A DNA stretch of 64,000 nucleotides from Streptococcus thermophilus (lineage in GTDB: Bacteria; Actinomycetota; Actinomycetes; Mycobacteriales; Mycobacteriaceae). The notes under the pieces are model-generated. The model did no database searches. It saw only the letters and a list, made by a program, of their open reading frames with translations, and was not told the origin of the DNA. The stretch is from contig UYIL01000003.1 in NCBI GenBank assembly GCA_900618065.1, positions 620,001 to 684,000 of the forward strand, read 5' to 3'. Shown one piece after another: positions 46,236-56,064 of the stretch (positions are counted from its first letter, which is position 1; each line of letters begins with the position of its first letter). Both the position numbers and the translations under genes were made by a program.

Positions 46236-47141
46236 ATGAGTCTCACTATCGCCTCCGTGAACGTCAACGGCATCCGTGCCGCCACAAAGGTCCGCAATGA
46301 GTCCAACCCGGGCATGCTCGCCTGGTTGTCCGACACGACAGCAGACGTGGTTCTCATGCAAGAAGTGCGCGCGACTGAGGAGCAAGCGCAGGCCGCACTC
46401 GCACCCGCCATTGAGGAAGGGTGGCACGTGTACACCGCCCCCGCAGCCGCGAAGGGTCGTGCGGGGGTGGCCATCGCATCGCGCGCACCGCTTATCGACG
46501 TCTCTTACGGCATCCCCGGTTTCGAAGACTCCGGCCGGTTCATCGCCGGAACGACCCCCGGCGGGGAGCGTGTCGCGTCGCTGTACCTGCCGTCCGGTTC
46601 TACCGGGACCGAGAAGCAGGACGAGAAGTGGCAGTTCCTCGACCAGTTCGAGCCGCTTTTGGCTACCTGGCCCGACGAGTACCCCGACATGGTCATCGGC
46701 GGTGACTGGAACATCTGTCACCGCCGTGAAGACTTGAAGAACTGGAAGACAAACCAAAAGTCCTCCGGCTTTCTGCCGGGCGAGCGCGCCTTCATGGACT
46801 CTGTGTTCGGTTGCTTCCCCGACGACGAAGCCCAAGACATCGCCGCCAAGGATGAGGCTGGTTTCTTCGGTGCCGTTGACTACGTCAGTGACACCCGTCG
46901 CTCCGCCTGCGACGAGCCGCGCTGGTTCGATGTCGCCCGCCGCCTCCACCCGGAAGATGCTCCCTACACGTGGTGGACCTACCGCGGCCAGGCCTTCAAC
47001 AACAACGCTGGTTGGCGCATTGATTACCACGCCGCCACCTCCAGCATGCTTGATCGTGCGCAGCGCACCTGGGTGGAGAAGGCGCCGACGGTGGAGCAGC
47101 GGTGGTCCGACCACTCGCCGCTGCTCGCTGAGTACCGTTAG
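46236..47141 (+). CDS. xthA: Exodeoxyribonuclease III family (AP endonuclease)
   Basis: 301 residues, Endonuclease/Exonuclease/Phosphatase fold. Motifs ASVNVNGIRAA, LMQEVRA (metal-binding Glu), GGDWNICHR and RWSDHSPLLAEY (catalytic Asp-His) are intact. Base-excision repair of abasic sites. A -10-like TACCCT is 8 bases before the ATG. Divergent from icd. Confidence 0.93.
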   Translation: MSLTIASVNVNGIRAATKVRNESNPGMLAWLSDTTADVVLMQEVRATEEQAQAALAPAIEEGWHVYTAPAAAKGRAGVAIASRAPLIDVSYGIPGFEDSGRFIAGTTPGGERVASLYLPSGSTGTEKQDEKWQFLDQFEPLLATWPDEYPDMVIGGDWNICHRREDLKNWKTNQKSSGFLPGERAFMDSVFGCFPDDEAQDIAAKDEAGFFGAVDYVSDTRRSACDEPRWFDVARRLHPEDAPYTWWTYRGQAFNNNAGWRIDYHAATSSMLDRAQRTWVEKAPTVEQRWSDHSPLLAEYR

Positions 47142-47167
47142 CTTTCGCGGCACGAAAGACCCAGGTG

Positions 47168-47213
47168 AAAGACCCAGCCTCCGCCCGGTGCAGGGCAGTG
47201 GCTGGGTCTTTTG
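47168..47213. terminator. Bidirectional terminator between xthA and CAP gene
   Basis: Perfect 11-bp stem AAAGACCCAGC / GCTGGGTCTTT with a 22-base loop, followed by TT. An extra GAAAGACCCAG unit just upstream duplicates the left arm. Confidence 0.85.
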
Positions 47214-47230
47214 GTGGCTCTGGCCGGTTT

Positions 47231-47833
47231 TTAGTAGCGCGCGAAGTTCTGGGTCGCGTACCGCTTGCCGTTGGGGTGATCAGCGACACCGACACCAATG
47301 CGGTTGATTTTAGGGTCGAGCATGGTCTTAAGGTGGCCCGGGGACTTGGCCCACTGTGCCACGAGGTCGTCGGCCTCAGCGGAGGTCATGTTCTGTAACA
47401 CATTCTCGGATGCGTTCTTCCAGCCCTTCGGGTAGCTGTCGGCGAAGTTCGGCCGGTGGGACAGGCCGCCGCCGGTACTGGCGAGCTGTTCGGACCAGTC
47501 TTGAGCGAGGTCGTTCAGCTCCTCCATCGGTTCGAGCTCAGGAAGCTCGTTCTGGGCGCGGAAGCGGTTTGTCGCATCAATCAGCGCCTCCTGCTCGTCG
47601 CTCACCCCAGAGTTAGAGTCGGAATCGGTGTCTTTCGCCGCCGGAGCCGGTGTGCTGCTTTCAACCGGCGGCTCCTCTTCTGCCTTGCCTGGTTTCACAG
47701 GGGCAGCCTGCTGCTGTTCGGCGTTGACAGCGTCGGGCTCGTGGTCCTGGACGAGTTCGCTGAACGGGAGCCCGAAGATGGGCAAGACGGTGGCAATCAG
47801 GCTGATGAAGGATTGCATGAGGAGGTTCGTCAT
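47231..47833 (-). CDS. CAP-domain (SCP/PR-1-like) protein
   Basis: 200 residues. A hydrophobic N-terminal segment (about 5-25, signal or anchor), an acidic/Pro-rich linker (30-80), then a CAP domain with ATNRFRAQNELPELEP, GGGLSHRPNF and ASENVLQNM. Probably secreted or surface-anchored; function of bacterial CAP proteins is largely unknown. Confidence 0.85.
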   Translation of the reverse strand: MTNLLMQSFISLIATVLPIFGLPFSELVQDHEPDAVNAEQQQAAPVKPGKAEEEPPVESSTPAPAAKDTDSDSNSGVSDEQEALIDATNRFRAQNELPELEPMEELNDLAQDWSEQLASTGGGLSHRPNFADSYPKGWKNASENVLQNMTSAEADDLVAQWAKSPGHLKTMLDPKINRIGVGVADHPNGKRYATQNFARY

Positions 47834-48073
47834 CGTGTCACTTTCTCAGTAGGCGCTGCTCAGATGAGCGGTGTCTTAGCGGCAGATTTCATTTCCGCGT
47901 GTTTACCGTAACGTCTCAAAACTGTTATTAAAACGTGTCTTATTGAATTCGTAAATAGTTCTCAGTCGGAGTAAGGGGCTGTGGTTAGCTTCAGTCCGCC
48001 CGCCACCCCCTTGAACACCGTTCAGTTCCTCCTCTAGGCTGGCGTTGAATACGGACCGATTGGAGGCAGTCGC
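47834..48073. other. 240-base divergent intergenic region, CAP gene / bioB
   Basis: It is A/T-rich in the middle. It holds the bioB promoter and a BioQ-type operator (48012-48040); no gene is seen. Confidence 0.6.
48012..48040 (+). promoter_or_regulatory. BioQ operator candidate and promoter of bioB
   Basis: TGAACACCGTTCA (48012-48024) is a perfect palindrome close to the corynebacterial BioQ box (TGAAC-N3-GTTAC). It covers the -35 position relative to -10 TAGGCT (48035-48040), which fits repression when biotin is sufficient. Confidence 0.6.
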
Positions 48074-49150
48074 ATGCACGACATTCTCACAGTGGCACGC
48101 AAGAAAGCTCTCGAGAACGGGGAAGGGCTGACCGAGCAAGAGGTGTTTGCCGTTCTGAACGTTGCAGATGATCACGTGGCTGAGCTGCTGGAGATGGCTC
48201 ACCAGACACGCATCAACCAGTGCGGCGTGGATGTCTCTCTCGAGGGAATCATTTCCCTGAAGACCGGTGGTTGCCCAGAAGATTGTCATTTCTGTTCCCA
48301 GTCGGGCTTGTTTGAGTCCCCGGTTCGCGCAGTCACTCTCGACATCGCGGAATTGGTGGAGGCTGCGAAACAATCGGAGAAAATGGGTGCGTCCGAGTTC
48401 TGCATTGTCGCGGCGGTGAAAGGGCCGACGCAAAAACTCTTGGACCAGGTCGCTGAAGCGATCGTGGCCATCAAGGGAGAGGTGGACATTTCCATCTCCG
48501 CTTCATTGGGCATCCTCACCCGTGACCAGGCCCGCCAGCTGCGGGAGATGGGCGTGAGCCGCTACAACCACAACCTCGAAACGGCGCGCTCTTTCTTCCC
48601 GCACGTGGTGACCACCCACTCCTGGCAGGAGCGTAAGGATACGCTTGAGCATGTGCGCGCAGAAGGGATGGAGACCTGCTGCGGCGGCATCATCGGGATG
48701 GGCGAAACTCTTGAGCAGCGTGCGGAGTTCGCAGTTCAGCTCGCCTCCGTCGAGCCGGAGGAAGTCCCGCTGAACTTCCTCGACCCGCGCCCCGGCACGC
48801 CGTTTTCAGACCGCCCGCTCGTTCCGCAGGGCGAGGCATTGCGCATGGTTGCGGCGTTGCGGCTTGCGATGCCGCGCACACAGTTGCGGTTTGCAGGCGG
48901 CACTGAGCTTGCGCTTGGCGACGACGGAACCGAAGCCGGTCTCCTCGGCGGCGCCAACGCGATCATCGGAGGGAACTATCTGACTACCTTCGGCCGGCCA
49001 ATGGAGCGCGACCGCGATGCCGTCGACCAGGCCATGGAGGTCGCTGCGAAACCAGGGGTGAACCCGGGAATGAACCTGGGGATCACACCAGTCGGGCAGA
49101 AGCGGAAGTCCGGCAACGGCACTTTTTATGACACCCTCACGGCGTTGTAG
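48074..49150 (+). CDS. bioB: Biotin synthase
   Basis: 358 residues, radical SAM. Inserts sulfur into dethiobiotin. The [4Fe-4S] motif CPEDCHFC places the three Cys at 67, 71 and 74. YNHNLETA and the C-terminal [11 protein letters not shown] are family motifs. Shine-Dalgarno GGAGG before ATG. A BioQ-like box overlaps the promoter, and the helper gene bsaP follows directly. Confidence 0.97.
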   Translation: MHDILTVARKKALENGEGLTEQEVFAVLNVADDHVAELLEMAHQTRINQCGVDVSLEGIISLKTGGCPEDCHFCSQSGLFESPVRAVTLDIAELVEAAKQSEKMGASEFCIVAAVKGPTQKLLDQVAEAIVAIKGEVDISISASLGILTRDQARQLREMGVSRYNHNLETARSFFPHVVTTHSWQERKDTLEHVRAEGMETCCGGIIGMGETLEQRAEFAVQLASVEPEEVPLNFLDPRPGTPFSDRPLVPQGEALRMVAALRLAMPRTQLRFAGGTELALGDDGTEAGLLGGANAIIGGNYLTTFGRPMERDRDAVDQAMEVAAKPGVNPGMNLGITPVGQKRKSGNGTFYDTLTAL

Positions 49151-49354
49151 ATGAAAATTCCCGACAACGACGAGCTTGCTAGCGCAGTGCTCTCTGGCGA
49201 GGTCGCGCTGCCGGCTGACCCTGCCCGGCCGTACGACGCGCCGCGGATCTGCCCCTTGTGCCAACGGCGCATGGTGGTGAAGATCAGCCCGATGGGGTGG
49301 GCGGCAGCCTGTTCGCGCCACGGACAGCTGCGCTCGGAGTGGTTGGAGCGTTGA
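49151..49354 (+). CDS. bsaP: Biotin synthase auxiliary protein
   Basis: 67 residues, starting at the base after the bioB stop. Contains ICPLCQRRMVVK (CxxC) and CSRHGQLRS. It matches the small actinobacterial protein required for BioB activity, thought to help its auxiliary cluster. Co-transcribed with bioB. Confidence 0.85.
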   Translation: MKIPDNDELASAVLSGEVALPADPARPYDAPRICPLCQRRMVVKISPMGWAAACSRHGQLRSEWLER

Positions 49355-49361
49355 ATGCCGA

Positions 49362-49405
49362 AAAGCCCGCCACTTCATGGGAGCGATTCCCTCGTGGCGG
49401 GCTTT
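49362..49405. terminator. Bidirectional terminator between bsaP and ABC permease
   Basis: Perfect 12-bp stem AAAGCCCGCCAC / GTGGCGGGCTTT with a 20-base loop and A/T flanks. Confidence 0.88.
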
Positions 49406-49412
49406 CGGTGGG

Positions 49413-50126
49413 TTAGCGGATGAAGCGCGGCGCGCGAGCAATCGAGAAGGCCGAAGCTGCTGTCGCAATGAGTGTTGCGACCGTGATAGTGAGCAATCCT
49501 GTGTAGGTGGGAGGAACCGACACGATGTCTCCCCCGATCTCAGTCGTGCTGTAGGCAATGATGGCCACGTTGCAGAACACTGCGGCGGCAACGGCGGCTA
49601 TCGCGGCGACGATTGGTAGCCAGCGGTACTCGGTTTTCGCTGCGAGACCCGCCCCCACGCCAATCAGGCACGTGAAGAAAAGGAATGCAAAGGTGACAGC
49701 GAACGTGGCCATGATCGTCCCGGCGTTCTGGGCGGCGGCTTCGACCATATATGCCTCCCCGTTTGTGTCTACCCATTCAACTGGGTTGTTGCTCACCACG
49801 AGGAACGCGTCGTAGAACGTGTAGTAGGGGTTTTGTTCCTGGTTCACTACCGATGAGGCGGTCGTGACCACGGCGAGCACTCCGGACACTGCCGCTGCGG
49901 TGGCTGCGGCAGACTTCAGCCACGTGCGGAAGCTCGTGCCCAGTTGGTTCATCGCTGGCCACTGCATTGCCCCGATGGTGAACAGGGCTACTAAGCCGAG
50001 TCCGCCGAATACGGTCCACGCAGTCCCGTCGCCCGCGAGGAAGCGGGCAAGGGGCATCGCTAGGGCGAGCGCGGCCAAAGCGAGCAGATAGGTGTAGCTA
50101 GAGAATGGGCTTAAGAACAGTTTCAT
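49413..50126 (-). CDS. ABC transporter membrane subunit of GntR operon
   Basis: 237 residues with six hydrophobic segments (about 13-30, 38-55, 70-90, 140-160, 170-190, 205-225). No named family is recognised. It overlaps the ATPase gene by 4 bases and is last in a GntR-ATPase-permease operon of the YtrA/YtrB type, which respond to cell-wall-active compounds in other Gram-positives. Role here inferred. Confidence 0.7.
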   Translation of the reverse strand: MKLFLSPFSSYTYLLALAALALAMPLARFLAGDGTAWTVFGGLGLVALFTIGAMQWPAMNQLGTSFRTWLKSAAATAAAVSGVLAVVTTASSVVNQEQNPYYTFYDAFLVVSNNPVEWVDTNGEAYMVEAAAQNAGTIMATFAVTFAFLFFTCLIGVGAGLAAKTEYRWLPIVAAIAAVAAAVFCNVAIIAYSTTEIGGDIVSVPPTYTGLLTITVATLIATAASAFSIARAPRFIR

Positions 50127-50881
50127 GGCTGGGCCTTTCGGGTCGTTGCTTCGGAGGTTGCGGCGGGAGCGGGAGTCGTTGCCAGGATGTCGAGGAGCTG
50201 TGCATCGTCGGGATACTCGACGCTTAGCCCTGGCATGGAGTCCAGATCTAAGGGTGTTTCCGCGAGCGTGGCCCGAGCGGTGGGGCCGAGGGTCGACCGT
50301 GTCAGCTCACCGTAGCGTTCAGTGAGTGCGTTCACGTCCTTGATGGGGCCGGTGACGGTGGGGAAGAGGGTGCGGAGATCGTCGATAAGCATTGGCTCGC
50401 TGATTTCATGCTCGAACGCTTGGATGACGTGCGTGGCCAGGCCAGCGAAGTCTTCAATGCGGTGAGAGGCCATGACGATCGTGCGGTCGGTGTTCTCTGC
50501 GAGGTAGGCGATGAGGTTCTCCCGGGCGGTGCGGCGCGAGGTGACGTCGAGGCCGTCGAAAGGCTCGTCGAGAAGCAGTAGAGGCGCGTCGACGGCGAAC
50601 GCGAGATTGATCGTGAGCAGGCGGCGTTGGCCGACGGAAAGGTCGCTGAAGCGGGAGGACTCCTGCACCTTGTCCGGGAGCGATACCGAACTCAGCTTCC
50701 TGATCGTGGTAGCGGCGCGAAGATGATCCGCAACGGTGCGCCCGGCGAAGTGGGTATCCGAACCGGCGGGCACGAATGCCGCATCCGGGTCGACGAGGCT
50801 GCGGAGGAAGTAGGTCTTGCCCGCGGCGTTGGGGCCCACGAGGGCATAGAAACCGGGGGACAGGGGAAGTGTCGGCGTCAT
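50123..50881 (-). CDS. ABC transporter ATP-binding protein
   Basis: 252 residues. Walker A GPNAAGKT, signature-like LSVGQRRLL, Walker B LLLLDEPFDGLD, and the H-loop in IVMASHRIED. YtrB-like. Its start overlaps the GntR stop by 4 bases and its stop overlaps the permease start by 4 bases. Confidence 0.85.
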   Translation of the reverse strand: MTPTLPLSPGFYALVGPNAAGKTYFLRSLVDPDAAFVPAGSDTHFAGRTVADHLRAATTIRKLSSVSLPDKVQESSRFSDLSVGQRRLLTINLAFAVDAPLLLLDEPFDGLDVTSRRTARENLIAYLAENTDRTIVMASHRIEDFAGLATHVIQAFEHEISEPMLIDDLRTLFPTVTGPIKDVNALTERYGELTRSTLGPTARATLAETPLDLDSMPGLSVEYPDDAQLLDILATTPAPAATSEATTRKAQP

Positions 50882-51231
50882 GGTCGGCGCTCCTTAGCAA
50901 TCAAGTCAGTCAGCTCATCGGCGGAAATGCCCAGTTGGTCCGCTTCTCGCAGGAGCGGGCGGATGAAGGCGGCGGCAAAGGCGTCGCGCCGGGTGCGCAA
51001 GACCTGTTCGCGCGCAGAATCTTTGACGAACATGCCCAGCCCCCTGCGCTTTTCCACCAACCCCTCGTTGAGTAACTCGGTCAAGGCTTTCGCGGCGGTG
51101 GTCGGGTTGACGGAATAGAACTGCGATAACTCGTTGGTGGACGGGACTCTCTCACCCGGCGGGTAGGTCCCGGACGCTATGTGATCGCGGAGCTCGTCCG
51201 CGATCTCTTGGTATATGGGTTTACCACTCAT
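50878..51231 (-). CDS. GntR-family regulator, YtrA subfamily
   Basis: 117 residues. Winged helix (about 5-75: IYQEIADELRDHIASGTYPPGERVPSTNEL), short C-terminal dimerisation helices and no effector domain, as in YtrA. It is the first gene of the operon and probably autoregulates. ATG 51231 follows TATGGT by 7 bases (leaderless). GGTAAACCCATATACC-like sequences around the start may be operators. Confidence 0.85.
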   Translation of the reverse strand: MSGKPIYQEIADELRDHIASGTYPPGERVPSTNELSQFYSVNPTTAAKALTELLNEGLVEKRRGLGMFVKDSAREQVLRTRRDAFAAAFIRPLLREADQLGISADELTDLIAKERRP

Positions 51232-51238
51232 GTGGGTA

Positions 51239-51244
51239 ACCATA
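51239..51244 (-). promoter_or_regulatory. -10 box of the GntR operon (leaderless)
   Basis: Reverse-strand TATGGT, 7 bases before the ATG. Confidence 0.45.
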
Positions 51245-51292
51245 TAACTAGGGGGGTTCCGGGTCAAGAAAAATCCCCACCTGCCGTGTGAA

Positions 51293-51352
51293 TGAACTGC
51301 TCCCCATTAGTTGGACTGAGAAATCAGTTACCGACTAGTGGGGAGCAGTTCA
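51293..51352. mobile_element. 60-bp MITE-like element with IS3-family-like ends
   Basis: 19-bp terminal inverted arms (TGAACTGCTCCCCATTAGT and ACTAGTGGGGAGCAGTTCA; 18 of 19 pair) around a 22-base centre. The TGAACTGCTCCCC...TTAGTTGGAC end resembles IS150-group IS3 termini. It sits between trpS and the GntR operon. No clear target duplication. There is no U-run, so it is a poor terminator. Confidence 0.55.
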
Positions 51353-51399
51353 TGGGCGGGAGGCGGGGACTGTGAAGCGGGGAAGCTTGCCTATTGGGA

Positions 51400-52443
<1,044 letters not shown>

Positions 52444-52567
52444 TCAGCGCATGAGAACCGGGTGATCTCGTGTGCGCCGGAATACCCTACGGGAGACATT
52501 TGCACGCTACTGTGGGAGACCGATGTCATCACACCCTGTCGTGTACCCCTGAAAGGAACAATGACGC

Positions 52568-53650
52568 ATGGCCACCTCCACTTCGCCCCGCACGGGCTTC
52601 ACGGATGAGCAAGGAATCGAGCGCGCCCACCCGACCCAGCAGGACGAAGGGTTCATGGGGGACGTCAAGGAAAAAGCCCCTGTTATTGGCCACGCGATGC
52701 GGATGAATGAGCGCTTCGCGGCTAACGGCGGCAACCAATTCGCCGCCGGCATCACCTACTTCTCCGTGCTGTCGCTTTTCCCGCTGGCCATGCTGCTGTT
52801 CGCGGGTCTTGGTTTCTTCCTGGCCTCCCGCCCGGATTTGATGGAGCAGATCACAGAGCAGATCACTAACTCGGTCGAGGGCGAAACGGGCGAGATGATC
52901 AACAGTGTCGTTGAATCCGCGATCGACCAGCGCGGCGCCGTCGCCGGTGTCGGTTTGCTGACCACGCTGTGGTCCGGCCTGAGCTGGATGAACCACTTGC
53001 GCGCCGGAATCGGCGCGATGTGGAACCTCGACGCGAACGAGGGCGGCAACTTCGTGGTGAAGAAGCTGTGGGATCTCGTCGCTCTCATCGGCCTGCTGGT
53101 CCTGCTCATCATCGCTTTCGGCGTCACCGCGATCGGTGCGTCCAGTTTCACCTCCACGCTCATGGAGCGCCTGGGCATCGGTGACTTCCCGGGTGCCCGC
53201 TTCCTGGTCTGGCTGGTCGGTTTGGCCGTCGGTATCCTGGCGAACTTCCTGGTCTTCTTCTGGCTGATCGTGTTCATGCCGCGCACCAAGGTGCCGCTCA
53301 AGCCGGGTCTGAAGGGCGCGCTCATCGGCGCGGTCATCTTCGAGCTGATCAAGCAGTTCTCCACCGTGATCATCGGTTCCGCCACCGGCAACCCGGCCGG
53401 CGCGATCTTCGGCCCGATCATCTCGCTGATGGTCGTGCTTTACCTGGTCTGGCGCGTTGTCCTCTATGTCTCCGCGTGGACGGCCACCTACAAGGAATCC
53501 CTCAAACTTGAGGAGCCTTCCATCCCCGAACCCGCCGTGATCAACATCCGCGCCGGTGTCAACGAGGAGGACACCACCGGCCGCAACATCGGTATCGGTG
53601 CCGCCATCGGCGCGATCGGTGTGGCAGCGGTTTCGCTGCTCACCCGCTAG
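52568..53650 (+). CDS. YihY/BrkB-family inner-membrane protein
   Basis: 360 residues with six membrane helices. Family features are AAGITYFSVLSLFPLAML, the WSGLSWMNHLRAGIGAMWN segment and the GAIFGPIISLMVVLYLVWRVVLY end. Shine-Dalgarno AAGGA. Function uncertain. It ends 4 bases before the convergent carboxypeptidase stop; in C. glutamicum a similar gene also follows trpS. Confidence 0.85.
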   Translation: MATSTSPRTGFTDEQGIERAHPTQQDEGFMGDVKEKAPVIGHAMRMNERFAANGGNQFAAGITYFSVLSLFPLAMLLFAGLGFFLASRPDLMEQITEQITNSVEGETGEMINSVVESAIDQRGAVAGVGLLTTLWSGLSWMNHLRAGIGAMWNLDANEGGNFVVKKLWDLVALIGLLVLLIIAFGVTAIGASSFTSTLMERLGIGDFPGARFLVWLVGLAVGILANFLVFFWLIVFMPRTKVPLKPGLKGALIGAVIFELIKQFSTVIIGSATGNPAGAIFGPIISLMVVLYLVWRVVLYVSAWTATYKESLKLEEPSIPEPAVINIRAGVNEEDTTGRNIGIGAAIGAIGVAAVSLLTR

Positions 53651-53654
53651 CTGT

Positions 53655-54986
53655 TTATTTGCGGCGCGATCGCGCCGACAGCCACATCCCCACGGCCGCC
53701 AGAGCGAGCACCCCGACGAACACGCCGATGCCCTGCCAGGGGAACCCGGCAGCAGTGAAGCGTGCAGTGCGTGAGTTGGCGCCGGCCTCGTCAGTGACGG
53801 GGGTGCCGGTTTCTGTGGGGTCGGCTACGACGTCGTCAAGCGACGCGACGGCCTCGGACGAGCTGAACTCGTAGCTTTGGTGCAACAGCAACTGCGCCTG
53901 CTCCCACGCCCGCGCCTTATCCCTGGTGGTGTCCAAAACGACTGCCATAAGCCGGCGCCCATCGCGGTCGAGCGCGCCGACGAAAGTGTGGTTCGCATCG
54001 TCGGTGTAGCCCGTTTTGCCGCCAATGCCGTCCGGATCATTCAGGTAAAGCTGATTGTCGTTGTACACATCAAAGGGCTCGTAGGCAGTGCCGTCCTCGC
54101 CGGTGTAACCGGGGAAAGGGTACATCTCCGTTTTGATGATGTTCGCGAATGTGTCGTTGTCGTACGCGACGCGGTACGCCAGAGCCATGTCCCACGCCGA
54201 GGTAGACATGCCGGGCGCGTCGAGGCCCGAATAGCTCGCGGCGTAGGTGTCTGTCAGATTGAGCTCGCGAGCCTTGGCGTTGATCTTGTCCAAGGTGGCT
54301 TCATCACCGCCGAGCTCCTGCGCCAAGGCGTGGGAAGCGTCGTTGCCGGACACCATGAGCAAGCCGTGCAACAGGTCGTCGACCGTGTACTCACCGCCCG
54401 CGCCGATGCCCACAGCAGAGCCCTCCTGACCGGCTGACTCTTCGCTGACCGTCACTTTTTTGTCTAGGGGAAGCTCGTCGATAGCAACGAGCGCGAGCAG
54501 CACCTTGATCACAGACGCCGGCCGGTAGCGGCCGTGCGGGTCCTTCATTGCGATCACATCGCCCGTATCCACATCCGCCACCAGCCACGCCGCCGCCAGA
54601 ACCGCCTCGTCGACCTCGAAGTCGTCCGGCGTGATGTAACCGCACGGGCCGTCATACGTCACAGGCAGCGGCGTCGGCGACGCACTGCCCGGCGCCACGC
54701 GTTCCGACGTGCTCACCGGCTCCGGCGGCACCGTCGCCCGAGGGCACAAGTCCGTGTCCGGAGCCTTCTCGCGCGGGGGAGGGGTGTACTCGGTCTCCGT
54801 GACTGTTTCGGAGCCATCGATACTGGTGTCGCCGGTGGTGTCTGAGGTGCCGTTTGCGGTCTGTCCGTTTTGTCCGAATAGACCATCTTGTGCTGCGGCG
54901 ACGGGCACTGAAAGGGGCGCTGCGGCGATGGATGCGGCGGCGAGAACAGCGGCGGCGCGGGGTGCAGCCTGTGAGTACTTCTTCAT
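53655..54986 (-). CDS. D-alanyl-D-alanine carboxypeptidase, S11 family
   Basis: 443 residues. Signal peptide (residues 1-32, ending VAAA), a low-complexity linker, then a penicillin-binding transpeptidase fold with the SVIK active-site Ser motif, SGN and GKTGYT. C-terminal membrane anchor (about 418-435) followed by a basic tail. Trims pentapeptide stems of peptidoglycan outside the membrane. Confidence 0.93.
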   Translation of the reverse strand: MKKYSQAAPRAAAVLAAASIAAAPLSVPVAAAQDGLFGQNGQTANGTSDTTGDTSIDGSETVTETEYTPPPREKAPDTDLCPRATVPPEPVSTSERVAPGSASPTPLPVTYDGPCGYITPDDFEVDEAVLAAAWLVADVDTGDVIAMKDPHGRYRPASVIKVLLALVAIDELPLDKKVTVSEESAGQEGSAVGIGAGGEYTVDDLLHGLLMVSGNDASHALAQELGGDEATLDKINAKARELNLTDTYAASYSGLDAPGMSTSAWDMALAYRVAYDNDTFANIIKTEMYPFPGYTGEDGTAYEPFDVYNDNQLYLNDPDGIGGKTGYTDDANHTFVGALDRDGRRLMAVVLDTTRDKARAWEQAQLLLHQSYEFSSSEAVASLDDVVADPTETGTPVTDEAGANSRTARFTAAGFPWQGIGVFVGVLALAAVGMWLSARSRRK

Positions 54987-55134
54987 CGTCAGCCAAGTCT
55001 AGGCTGTGGCTGGGGAACCCTGGTAGTTACCGGCGTTGAAGCTGAGCCTTACCTCAAAAACGTAGCCTGAGCTGCAGTTAGTTAGTGTTTACTTGCTTGC
55101 GGCCTGGGGTGGGAAGGGGGTAGAGCTTTCAAGT

Positions 55135-55881
55135 ATGGATACAACTGAGAGCACGAACGTCACCCACCCCACGGAAGAGTTCCCCGAAGTCGAGGTGGAA
55201 ACCCACGGCATGGGCGAGAAACTGAACCGTCTGCGCGCAGCGGTCCTGGGCGCCAACGACGGCATTGTCTCCGTCGCGGCCGTGGTCGTCGGTGTCGCAG
55301 GTGCGACGTCGAGCATCCGTGAGATCTCTACGGCCGGTATCGCCGCGCTGGTCGGTGGCGCCATCTCCATGGCACTAGGCGAGTACGTTTCCGTCTCCTC
55401 CCAGCGCGACGCTGAGAAGGCCGCGGTTGAGACCGAGCGCAAGCTGCAAGAAGCGGACCCCGACGCGGAGTTGACCCACCTAGTGCAGGCCTACAAAAAC
55501 TCCGGCCTGTCCGAGCAGACCGCCAGCGCGGTGGCGCGCGAACGCACCGCGCTCAACCCGCTGGCCGCCCACCTGGAAATCCACTACGGCATCGATGAGG
55601 AAGACATTGTCAGCCCCTGGTCGGCGGCGATCGCTTCCTTCCTGGCCTTCTTTGTCGGCGCGGTCTTACCGCTGGTCGCGATTGTGCTCGCCCCGGCACC
55701 TGTACGCGTGGCAGTTTGTGTGGCAGTGACCTTGATCGCATTGGCGGTCACCGGCGCGATCTCCGCGAAGCTCGGTGGAGCCAAGCCCGGCCGGGCAGTG
55801 GTGAGACTGGTCGTCGGCGGCGGCTTGGCACTGGCCGCGACCTTCTTGGTGGGCATGCTCTTCGGAACCACGGTGGGGTAG
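55135..55881 (+). CDS. VIT1/CCC1-family transporter
   Basis: 248 residues. Motif GANDGIVSVAAVVVGVAGA in the first helix and GGAISMALGEYVSVSSQRDAE in the second are VIT-family signatures, followed by a cytosolic helical domain and three more helices. Probably exports Fe(II) or Mn(II) by proton antiport. A weak DtxR-like sequence lies at 55038-55056. Confidence 0.88.
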   Translation: MDTTESTNVTHPTEEFPEVEVETHGMGEKLNRLRAAVLGANDGIVSVAAVVVGVAGATSSIREISTAGIAALVGGAISMALGEYVSVSSQRDAEKAAVETERKLQEADPDAELTHLVQAYKNSGLSEQTASAVARERTALNPLAAHLEIHYGIDEEDIVSPWSAAIASFLAFFVGAVLPLVAIVLAPAPVRVAVCVAVTLIALAVTGAISAKLGGAKPGRAVVRLVVGGGLALAATFLVGMLFGTTVG

Positions 55882-55921
55882 AGCAAGCACCCACTGGGTT
55901 CGCGGCCTAGAACGAGTTTGC

Positions 55922-56008
55922 AGATTTAGATTGCATCGTTGCACCAGCAACGAAATCTGACCTGGGGTTTTGGTGGCGCGTAGAGCGCTCAATGTAATCG
56001 AGATCTTG
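55922..56008. repeat. 87-bp intergenic palindromic repeat, copy 2
   Basis: Same length as 3221-3307 and aligns without gaps (57 of 87 identical). The right terminus ATGTAATCGAGATCTTG is identical. The left terminus AGATTTAGATTGCAT has three mismatches to it. It again lies between convergent genes. Confidence 0.7.
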
Positions 56009-56056
56009 CACCCCAAACCGCGCCTCAAACCGCACCCCAGAGCGCGCCTTTAAGCC
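56009..56056. repeat. Imperfect 24-bp tandem duplication
   Basis: Two adjacent units starting CACCCCAAACCGCGCCT and CACCCCAGAGCGCGCCT follow directly after the 87-bp repeat. Confidence 0.5.
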
Positions 56057-56064
56057 CGCCCGCC

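Noticed and set aside
51293..51352. Terminator for trpS
   Set aside because: Long inverted repeat but no U-run on the reverse strand; the ends look like IS termini instead.
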